Shown here piece after piece: positions 18,440 through 25,786 of a DNA stretch of 64,000 nucleotides; the first letter of the stretch is position 1; the number at the start of each line of letters is the position of its first letter. Source of the DNA: Ferroplasma sp. (GTDB taxonomy: Archaea > Thermoplasmatota > Thermoplasmata > Thermoplasmatales > Thermoplasmataceae); NCBI RefSeq assembly GCF_031200575.1, contig NZ_CP133597.1:62001-126000 (forward strand), read 5' to 3'. The position numbers and the translations under genes are program-made. The notes below the pieces were generated by a model. It had not been told where the DNA came from. It ran no database searches and saw only the letters and a program-made list of their open reading frames with translations.

Positions 18440-19054
18440 TTATTTTATTGTATAGTACGGTACATGAACCGAAGAGCTAACTATTACATATACATACATT
18501 CCAGCCTCGGCGTGGGTGGTTAATCCGCACACAGCCCAGTAGTGTCCTGGTTGTGTGTCGTTCCACCATATGGATCTGTAATGTGCAACATTACCATACC
18601 ATATAGGATCTATTGTACCTGTGCTAATTATGACTTTCTTTACGTGAACACTAGTATGTGCCCATATAGGTCCACGTGCCCACTGTGATGCATATGGAAG
18701 TTCGAATTTAAGTGTGTGCGGCTTAACCTCATAATCTGTCATATTCGCATGTATATCTGCATTCGCTGGTAGGTATATGGTCATAGCACCGTATGAGGTA
18801 CCGTTGAAATTAAATGGGTATGCATTAGGGTGCCCATTTCCCTGCCCCCAGGCTGCCAGTGAGAGATTCACTATTTGAACTGTTGTTCCATTAACAGTAG
18901 TATTATAGTATGGTATCGCCTTGTAGTTAACTTTGCCCTGGTCTGACATAACTGTATTCATTGGCTGATAAGTAGCAACTGTTATACCAATAGCCGCTAT
19001 AAGTACTATAGCTATCGCAAGTACTGCAAAAGCTGCCTTTGTAATCGGTTTCAA
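18440..19054 (-). CDS. Sulfocyanin-like blue copper protein
   Basis: Membrane-anchored type I copper protein. The 204-residue product has one N-terminal helix (about 6-28) and a cupredoxin domain. The ligand set is H113 (KPHTLKF), C176, H181 and M186 in the spacing C-x4-H-x4-M. The FNFNGTSYGAMTIYLP block matches the sulfocyanin family (SoxE of Sulfolobus and Ferroplasma homologues). It is encoded directly before CuA subunit II (1 nt gap), so it probably shuttles electrons to the oxidase at the acid-facing surface. A rusticyanin-like role in Fe(II) oxidation is possible. Confidence 0.88.
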   Translation of the reverse strand: MKPITKAAFAVLAIAIVLIAAIGITVATYQPMNTVMSDQGKVNYKAIPYYNTTVNGTTVQIVNLSLAAWGQGNGHPNAYPFNFNGTSYGAMTIYLPANADIHANMTDYEVKPHTLKFELPYASQWARGPIWAHTSVHVKKVIISTGTIDPIWYGNVAHYRSIWWNDTQPGHYWAVCGLTTHAEAGMYVYVIVSSSVHVPYYTIK

Positions 19055-19287
19055 CTAAACCACCTTCCCATAAATACCTGGAGAAATAGCCAAAGGCTAA
19101 ACCATATGGCTATTATGATTACAGCCACAGCATATGGGTTCTTCCATATACCGACTTCTCCATATTCAAGGTCATCGTCACCCAGTTCCATATCCACATC
19201 TTCATAACTGTACGAAGATGCCACTCCGCTTTTATTTTTGTTTATCGTTTCTGCGTTTTCTTTATTTATATTATCCATTTTTTTCAC
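19051..19287 (-). CDS. Small single-helix protein of the oxidase operon
   Basis: 78 residues: a polar, acidic N-terminal half (YSYEDVDMELGDDDLEYGEVG) and one membrane helix at about 52-72 (AVAVIIIAIWFSLWLFLQVF). It starts 1 nt after the cox1/3 stop and overlaps the sulfocyanin start by 4 nt. Position and topology suggest a small accessory subunit comparable to subunit IV of bacterial oxidases. I recognise no family motif. Confidence 0.75.
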   Translation of the reverse strand: MKKMDNINKENAETINKNKSGVASSYSYEDVDMELGDDDLEYGEVGIWKNPYAVAVIIIAIWFSLWLFLQVFMGRWFS

Positions 19288-19288
19288 C

Positions 19289-21796
19289 TCATGCTATGAA
19301 TGCAACAGTGGTAAACACTGTTGTAAGGAATACAAACGCTACAAACCACATTATAACGTCTGCACTTGTTGCAGTTCTGCCCCAAAGGAACTTTTTGGAA
19401 TACTTGACCCTTATTGCATAGCCGATCATTACTGCTATCACACCTATTCCAAATAGCAGATCCATCAAAGATATAAGCCAGTACATAGAGGCTATAGGAT
19501 TGTTCGCTGTTGCCCCTCCAAGGCTTAAAGCAGAGTAAGAGTTTATGTTAAGCAGTGAAAGCAGAGATGTTATTATGAATATTATTCCAAACACAGACCC
19601 TACAGCCATATAGGTTGCACTCTTTCCAGGTGATTTTTTTATAGCGCCTGATAGTGATCCCCATGCGAGCAGTGCAGCTATTCCTATGGCAGCTATTGAG
19701 ATATATATGTAGACTGATGCAAGCGACGGGAAGAACCATGTGACTGGATCATTTCCTTCTACATACGGAGATACTGACTGAAGTTTTAACCACTCAACCA
19801 TTCCATAGAATGTGGCCATCCAGATCATATCACCAGCCAAGAATATCAGCATACCGAGCCTTGTGTTATTGAATCCCTTTGTTACCGGGTCTTTCTTATA
19901 TGTTGGAGGTACATTTGGCGATTTAAGTTTGTAATCATCATACATCCAACCAATGGTTCCAACCAGGAAGAGTGCAGCTGCAACTGCTACTATTGCATAT
20001 CCCAGATAAGCATAGAATATGCCGAATGCATATGGTTTGTATCCCATCATTGCGACTACTGCACCTATAAATCCTATTACCACGCCAAGAGCAATATATA
20101 ATGGTCTTGTAGATAATTCTACTTTGGGTGGTTTTATAGGTTTATTCTTATCCAGTAACAGGTCTCTGTTGTCCTCTCCGCCAACATATGGCTCATAGTC
20201 AAAATTGTAATACTTCGGTGGGTTTGTTGTGAACCAGACAAATCCTGCAGTGGCCTTATACGGATTCTGGTCTGTCAATGGCGCGTGTTTTTTCATCGAA
20301 TATGCAAAGTTTGCGAACATTATCAGGAAGGATAAACCGAATATAAATGCCCCAACTGTTGATATTTCATTGAATATAGTATAACCGAATCCAGACTGGT
20401 ATGTGTATACCCTCCTCGGTAAATCGTACAGGAAGAACATCGGGAAATACAGTGTGTTAACTCCTATGTACGCAATTGCCCAGTGTATTCTTCCAAGTGT
20501 TTCACTGTACATTTTGCCTGTGAACTTGGGGAAATAATAATACAGATTTCCCATAAGCCCCATTACGGCCACACCCACCATGAAATAATGGAAATGTGCA
20601 ACGACATAATAGTCTCCGTGAACGATAGTGTCTATAGCAAGTGAAGATTGTGTAACGCCTGTTATACCACCGATCATGAAGGATGTTGATGCTGCCAGTG
20701 CAAATAATATGGGCGTCTGGAACTTATGCTTTGCCCCAAGCAGTGTTGCTATCAATCCAACGATCAACATTCCGGTAGGTATGGATATGGTTTCTGTGAA
20801 TACACTGGTCGCCATTAACCATGCAAAGACTATACCGGTCATAAATGTGTGATGGAGGAAAACCATAACACTGTCAACTGATATTGCGCCCATTGCAGCT
20901 ATCATCCACTTCTTCAGATAGGGAGCCCTGTGACCTAAATTCGATAGATAATCAAACATTGCCCCGGTACCCGGTAATAGAAGTAAATATACCTCTGGAT
21001 GCCCAAAGTACCAGAACAGGTTTTCCCACATAAGGGCACCTCCATATGTTGAGATAAAGCCACTTAATCCCAGAAGGTTAGACACGACAAGAACGAAGAA
21101 TAGTGCACTTATTTCTGGGAATACAAACCACGATATCATTGCAACCCAGAGTATGGCCCACACGAATAATGGTAAGTTCATTAACCTAAAACCACGCGCC
21201 CTGGCCTTGAAGACAGTAGCTATAACCTCAGTTGATGCAATGATTGTACCAAGACCCCTCACCACCACTGCAGCAGCAGCTGTATCAGCCCCTATATATG
21301 GTGTAAACTTAAATGATGATAATGGCTGATAAACTGTCCATCCCGTGTCCAGATTTCCACCAGGGAGGAAGAATCCCATCCAGAGAAGTATGCCACTAAA
21401 TAAGTATAACCAGTAACCAAGGGCATTAATCCTCGGGTATATCATATCTCTAGAACCAATAGCAAGCGGTACCAAATAAATACCAAATCCAAAACCTAGT
21501 GGACCAAGGAACCATATTAGCATTGTAAGGCCATGTATGGTTACAAGCTGATTATACTGAAGTGCGTCCAGAAATCTTCCGGAGAATAGACCATAATGAA
21601 CAAGGTCATATCTCGGTATTGCCAGCTGTACTCTCATCAAGAGGGCCAGAACACCGCCACCTATAAAGAAAACCAGAGATGTCAGTATATACAGCAGTCC
21701 TATTTGTTTGTGATTTGTAGAGAAAATCCAGCCTCTGACTGAATTGTATATCTTGTTATTCTTTTCATATAATTCATCGTTACTACCGACTTCCAT
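19289..21796 (-). CDS. coxA: Heme-copper oxidase subunit I/III fusion
   Basis: Reduces O2 to water while pumping protons. Residues 1 to about 500 form subunit I with all cofactor ligands: H88 (heme a), H266-P-E-V-Y270 (CuB histidine, E268 and crosslinked tyrosine), H315-H316 (CuB), H401 (heme a3) and H403 (heme a). The E in HPEVY marks an A1-type oxidase. Residues from about 640 form a subunit III-like domain with FLAGDMIWMATFYGMVEWL and several helices. At 835 residues it matches known CoxA/CoxC fusions. It is the first gene of the oxidase operon and is preceded by a well-placed TATA box. Confidence 0.95.
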   Translation of the reverse strand: MEVGSNDELYEKNNKIYNSVRGWIFSTNHKQIGLLYILTSLVFFIGGGVLALLMRVQLAIPRYDLVHYGLFSGRFLDALQYNQLVTIHGLTMLIWFLGPLGFGFGIYLVPLAIGSRDMIYPRINALGYWLYLFSGILLWMGFFLPGGNLDTGWTVYQPLSSFKFTPYIGADTAAAAVVVRGLGTIIASTEVIATVFKARARGFRLMNLPLFVWAILWVAMISWFVFPEISALFFVLVVSNLLGLSGFISTYGGALMWENLFWYFGHPEVYLLLLPGTGAMFDYLSNLGHRAPYLKKWMIAAMGAISVDSVMVFLHHTFMTGIVFAWLMATSVFTETISIPTGMLIVGLIATLLGAKHKFQTPILFALAASTSFMIGGITGVTQSSLAIDTIVHGDYYVVAHFHYFMVGVAVMGLMGNLYYYFPKFTGKMYSETLGRIHWAIAYIGVNTLYFPMFFLYDLPRRVYTYQSGFGYTIFNEISTVGAFIFGLSFLIMFANFAYSMKKHAPLTDQNPYKATAGFVWFTTNPPKYYNFDYEPYVGGEDNRDLLLDKNKPIKPPKVELSTRPLYIALGVVIGFIGAVVAMMGYKPYAFGIFYAYLGYAIVAVAAALFLVGTIGWMYDDYKLKSPNVPPTYKKDPVTKGFNNTRLGMLIFLAGDMIWMATFYGMVEWLKLQSVSPYVEGNDPVTWFFPSLASVYIYISIAAIGIAALLAWGSLSGAIKKSPGKSATYMAVGSVFGIIFIITSLLSLLNINSYSALSLGGATANNPIASMYWLISLMDLLFGIGVIAVMIGYAIRVKYSKKFLWGRTATSADVIMWFVAFVFLTTVFTTVAFIA

Positions 21797-21815
21797 GTTA
21801 AATAATTTCTATGTA

Positions 21816-21823
21816 AAATATAA
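21816..21823 (-). promoter_or_regulatory. TATA box of the oxidase operon
   Basis: TTATATTT on the minus strand at -27 to -20 from the coxA start codon. The spacing places the transcription start at or beside the ATG, so the mRNA is probably leaderless. Confidence 0.6.
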
Positions 21824-22290
21824 GAGTAATTATAGAATATTTTCGTAACTTATCCCTATATAAATTTAAAAACTTATCATATAATGCTATTTTCATTCAT
21901 AAATATGTTATATATCAACATATAATTAGATAAAACGCAATATATATGCATTTAACGTGGATGTAAGAAGTTCCCCCTCCATGACTGCAAGATAGGGTGT
22001 TAATGCCTGTAATCCATTTAGCTGTACTATATCGGTACGGTTCATCATGCTACAGTAAATATAGTCAAAAAAGAAGAGAGTAAAATCTTTACAGGACTTA
22101 TAATTTGACTCAGAAAGCCGGATAATCTAATAGAACTGAATATTAGGCACAGGCTCTGCCAAATTGATGCCATTAAGGAATAAATAATACAAGGATTAGG
22201 TTTATACACAAAAGCCAGAGAACATCTGCATTTGTCAGATGGAGCCCACAATACAAATCTCTAAATAACATTTTTAACTTATTGCTACAA
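21824..22290. other. Divergent intergenic region without a supported gene
   Basis: About 470 bp between the oxidase operon and the DUF929-like gene. A minus-strand open frame (22045-22251, 68 codons) is followed after its stop by a second short frame (21926-22048, 40 codons). Neither has a recognisable motif, a ribosome-binding site or a clear promoter. The overlapping short frames could be the remains of a decayed gene, but this cannot be shown from the sequence. Confidence 0.3.
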
Positions 22291-23052
22291 ATGAGCCAAA
22301 AAGAGCATTATAATAAAAAGTTACTGGCATTCTTTATAGCTTTTTTTATAGTTATAACTTTTCTTGCAGTTTACGGTGCTGAACATTATAACGGACATGA
22401 TGAAACAGTGGAGCTTGAACAATACTGCAAAATATCAGATAATGATCTGGTTAAAGGCAATACCAGTACATGTGTGTACTTCATAACATGGGATGGAAGC
22501 CCTACTGGTAATGCGGGATCCTGGGCATTATATGAATTTTTAAATGACCATGGATACAATATGGATAAAAACAATTATGTCAAAAACTCTCAATCCATGG
22601 AGAACTTTGAGTTTAACAATACCCCTGGAGTAATATTCAATAATTCTACATATACTTTAGATTATAGTGGGCACACAACTATAATTAAACCAGTATATAT
22701 TTATGGTGAGAACTTAACTAATAGTACTACAATAGCCGCGGGTCTACAAGAATTAAAAGGAAAGGTGCCTAGTGTGGTATATAAGGAGATTAAAATATAT
22801 ACAACAGAGGCGATAGTTGATGGGCTTAGCATACCAAGCGACAATATCAGTACGTATCATCATATTAATTCTGTTACGTTGATAAATGGACCTGCAGGAG
22901 CATATATTTTTAATGGATACCTTATAAACCCAACCAATTTTGAGGATGAGACACCGAAGCAGGTAATAACAGATTTAAAGGACAACCCATCTTATAAGCC
23001 AGTAAGAAATGCGGTCAAAGGTCTAGAAACATATATTAAGGATTCTGATTAA
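22291..23052 (+). CDS. Secreted/anchored thioredoxin-like protein, DUF929-like
   Basis: The 253-residue protein has an N-terminal membrane anchor (about 11-29, LLAFFIAFFIVITFLAVYGA) and an extracytoplasmic domain. The block VYFITWDGSPTGNAGSWALYEFL resembles the DUF929 family of Sulfolobales and Thermoplasmatales, which has a thioredoxin-like layout. Where relatives often carry a cysteine, this protein has SPTG, so a redox CxxC is absent. I start at ATG 22291; a TTG at 22282 is in frame. It faces away from the oxidase operon across a shared intergenic region. Function unknown. Confidence 0.7.
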   Translation: MSQKEHYNKKLLAFFIAFFIVITFLAVYGAEHYNGHDETVELEQYCKISDNDLVKGNTSTCVYFITWDGSPTGNAGSWALYEFLNDHGYNMDKNNYVKNSQSMENFEFNNTPGVIFNNSTYTLDYSGHTTIIKPVYIYGENLTNSTTIAAGLQELKGKVPSVVYKEIKIYTTEAIVDGLSIPSDNISTYHHINSVTLINGPAGAYIFNGYLINPTNFEDETPKQVITDLKDNPSYKPVRNAVKGLETYIKDSD

Positions 23053-23270
23053 TTATTTATCAAAATTTTAACTATAAGATTGTTTATAAAGAAGAGATGC
23101 TAATAATTTATAAAGTATTGTAAAAAAAGTAAAAAAGGGGATCCCATATTATAATAACTAGCCTGCTAAACAGAAAAATGGATGAAGATAATCTATTGTA
23201 CAAAATGCTGCATATTTATAAAAATTATTTAATTTGAATTGGCATTCTCGCTTAAATTATATATGCTGGG

Positions 23271-23492
23271 TTATGATTCCTTATTTTTGTCTCTGAACTT
23301 TAGGATTATCATTATAGCAATAAATGCCAGTGCTATAGCTAACATAAATAGGTCTACAGCATATCCGTCTTCGTAAAATCCCGAAACAATAGAGCTGGTA
23401 GAATATGGCTTAAATGCCAGCAAAAGTCCGAATATGCCCATCATAGGCACAGAAAAGAATCTATTTTTTATTTCTTTACCCTGAGTTTTCAT
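23271..23492 (-). CDS. Small two-helix membrane protein
   Basis: 73 residues with two hydrophobic helices (about 12-30 and 47-65) and a charged tail (KFRDKNKES). No family recognised. It lies in a group of short membrane proteins between the oxidase operon and the Fe-S membrane protein. Its coding reality rests on clean membrane topology and isolation from other genes. Confidence 0.5.
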   Translation of the reverse strand: MKTQGKEIKNRFFSVPMMGIFGLLLAFKPYSTSSIVSGFYEDGYAVDLFMLAIALAFIAIMIILKFRDKNKES

Positions 23493-23561
23493 AATTATGT
23501 ATAATTTTGTATATTACTTAAAAGTTATTATAAAATATATTTATATTTTAAATATACAGGT

Positions 23562-23789
23562 TTAAATTTTATTTGAACCATTATTCTCTGGGCCATGCAG
23601 TGATATCTGGGTAGATGCTAATGCTGTAAGTCCGAGACCAATTATAAAGGCTGCTGCCCCAATCACGCCAGTGTATGATGCATAGGGCAATAATCCATAA
23701 ATTGATAATATCGCTAGTCCGAATCCACCGATCAATAAAGAGAGCCCGGCCGTCAAAAGTTTCATTCCTTTAGGTAACATATTTATCAC
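23562..23789 (-). CDS. Small two-helix membrane protein
   Basis: 75 residues with two Gly/Ala-rich helices (about 11-31 and 37-58) and a hydrophilic end (SLHGPENNGSNKI). The Gly-rich packing (LLIGGFGLAILSIYGLLPYAS) looks like a genuine small membrane protein rather than noise. TTATCACTTAG sits before the start, weakly supporting translation. Function unknown. Confidence 0.5.
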   Translation of the reverse strand: MINMLPKGMKLLTAGLSLLIGGFGLAILSIYGLLPYASYTGVIGAAAFIIGLGLTALASTQISLHGPENNGSNKI

Positions 23790-23885
23790 TTAGTGATTAT
23801 AATTTAATTCTATTTAATATTTTTTATAGAAATCATTTGCCTGTATACGTTTATATTAAAGTTTGAATATATTCATTAATAAGTA

Positions 23886-23893
23886 TTTTATAC
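23886..23893 (+). promoter_or_regulatory. TATA box before the 51-residue gene
   Basis: TTTTATAC at -27 to -20 from the ATG at 23913, the spacing expected for a leaderless archaeal transcript. Confidence 0.4.
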
Positions 23894-23912
23894 ATACAGA
23901 TAATATGTATAT

Positions 23913-24068
23913 ATGACGTTTGATATAACATCTGCATTAATAACACTGCATGCAGCCGCTTATAATCCTAATTCAGAAACACTGTTCCTGCTTGTTATAA
24001 TGGGTATGTGTGCCGCAATAGCTATAGGAGCAACAATATTTGTAAAGGAATTTATACTTAGAAGATAA
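23913..24068 (+). CDS. Candidate 51-residue single-helix membrane protein
   Basis: Hand translation from ATG 23913 to TAA 24066-24068 gives MTFDITSALITLHAAAYNPN, then a helix LFLLVIMGMCAAIAIGATIFV and the basic end KEFILRR. One positive-inside membrane helix. A TATA-like box sits at the right distance for a leaderless start. No family recognised; such short proteins occur as oxidase or transporter accessory subunits, but that is only a guess here. Confidence 0.45.
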   Translation: MTFDITSALITLHAAAYNPNSETLFLLVIMGMCAAIAIGATIFVKEFILRR

Positions 24069-24156
24069 ACTTAGATTAAAGACATTTTCTAAAAGTTATA
24101 AATTTTGTAGATAAACATTTTTTATAAAATCAAGTTTTAAATAATTATTTAGAGTC

Positions 24157-25695
24157 TTATTTTTCAGCTGGCATAGCTATCTTAGAATTGTGATTTTTCA
24201 TAAGTATTGGTGTTTCTGGAATAGAATATCTATACATTGTATCTATTGTGCTAAGCCACATAAACGGAAGTGAGACCGCCCATAGAATTGCAGAGAAGTA
24301 AAGCTGCTGTTTAATTCCGAAGAATGGAAACATGTCTGTAAGTGATATAATTGATATGTAGAAAAATACTAGTGCAGTCATGCTGAACATCATGGAATTA
24401 AACTCTATATATGCAGCCTTTAGCTTTTCCAGGCTGAAATACACAAGATATGTCAGGATACCAGCGCCTATACCCATTATATTCATCATTATATAAATAT
24501 TATAATTAGAGTATGCATAATAGGCTAGTGAAGGCACGAACCATATAAACATCATAACGGATGCTATGGTTATTATAGCTGCCTTTACTTTTACAGTTTT
24601 TATGAAGGGTTTCATTCCTAATTTTGTTATGGCATACATGAGGAAAATACCAGAAATAAACATAAGTATATTTACCCCATAAAAGAATAGCATAGAGGTT
24701 TTTTGCAAATGGAAAAATATGCCAATCACTTCCAGAACTGGGATCAGCATAACAAAGAATATAGCCAGCAACGGAAAATAGTTACTGTTTCTCAAATTTT
24801 TGATTGAGGATACAAATTTTATTTTTGCTCTGCGATTAATAAAAACACTGAGCATAAAATTACTCAGAAGCAGCAACAGAATACTTTCAGAGAGTAATGT
24901 AGTGCTAATGACAGTGGCCACCACTGCAGCTACAGTGGGCAGTATAGCTGTAAGACCCTCGCACTGGCAGCTTAAGGCTGAAACACCGCCGCTTATAGCT
25001 GGAGTAACAAGATTTGTTGCCTGCTTTCTTGCCCGTGATTTTTTCCCCAGAATCCCGGTGTTTAAGTTCACAATGCTAAAAATAAGGAAGTAATTCTCAG
25101 TTAAAAGTGCTGCAAGTATTATATAAAGTATGATGGACTGCACCCCCATTGTAAAATATATATAATTAACACGCATTATAATACCATAGTAAAACAGGTA
25201 TGGAACCTTTGATGAAGAAAAATCTGCATATATGGAGTCAACAACTATTTTCGTAGGTTCCACCGGAACAGATATTACAAAAAATCTGGAAATAAGTAAC
25301 ATGATAAATAGAATTAATATGAATGCGGCCCCACGGTAAAACAATGGCTTGCTTTTTTTGAAATATAGGTTATCAATTATATCGGTGTAAAAAGCCAGCG
25401 TAAGCAGGATCATTATTTCCATTAGGGGATAGACTATGTAGGTAAAGAGTAGAACTATAAATGTAAATAACCCAATGAACATGAAATACAGATAAATTCT
25501 GTTTATTATTGAATTTCTCCTGAAAAAAACCAGAAGTGGCAATATTACATATGGTATTAACATGGCTATAAATTGGTATATAGAAGGATAGAGCCTGGAT
25601 GAAAACACCACGAATATTCCTGATATGGCGGAATAGATGAACAGATATAAGGTAAATACTGAAATTATTATACTTTCTACTGCTTCTCGCTTCAT
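24157..25695 (-). CDS. Polytopic membrane protein with S-C-Q-C-E-G motif, unknown function
   Basis: 512 residues with roughly 13-14 hydrophobic helices. The one strikingly polar, conserved-looking element is the segment TPAISGGVSALSCQCEG at residues 231-247, with C243 and C245 at a helix boundary, followed by LTAILPTVAAVVATVIS. A basic stretch (GKKSRARKQ, 217-225) precedes it, so the motif probably lies near the cytoplasmic face. A CxC pair can bind Cu(I) or Fe-S intermediates, but no family is recognised. It is divergent from the Fe-S membrane protein gene, sharing a 91-bp promoter region. Confidence 0.75.
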   Translation of the reverse strand: MKREAVESIIISVFTLYLFIYSAISGIFVVFSSRLYPSIYQFIAMLIPYVILPLLVFFRRNSIINRIYLYFMFIGLFTFIVLLFTYIVYPLMEIMILLTLAFYTDIIDNLYFKKSKPLFYRGAAFILILFIMLLISRFFVISVPVEPTKIVVDSIYADFSSSKVPYLFYYGIIMRVNYIYFTMGVQSIILYIILAALLTENYFLIFSIVNLNTGILGKKSRARKQATNLVTPAISGGVSALSCQCEGLTAILPTVAAVVATVISTTLLSESILLLLLSNFMLSVFINRRAKIKFVSSIKNLRNSNYFPLLAIFFVMLIPVLEVIGIFFHLQKTSMLFFYGVNILMFISGIFLMYAITKLGMKPFIKTVKVKAAIITIASVMMFIWFVPSLAYYAYSNYNIYIMMNIMGIGAGILTYLVYFSLEKLKAAYIEFNSMMFSMTALVFFYISIISLTDMFPFFGIKQQLYFSAILWAVSLPFMWLSTIDTMYRYSIPETPILMKNHNSKIAMPAEK

Positions 25696-25786
25696 TATAA
25701 TTTGATTATTTCTAAGTAAGGATAAGTTTAATTATAGAACAATATCTACAATTAACTAATAATAAAATTGTTTAATCGAGAATCAC

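Noticed and set aside
22045-22251. 68-codon minus-strand open frame
   Set aside because: No recognisable domain, ribosome-binding site or promoter, and the region holds competing short frames; kept only as an intergenic note.
21824-22290. Insertion sequence or transposase remnant
   Set aside because: No inverted repeats, target duplication or transposase motif could be found; the short frames alone are not enough.
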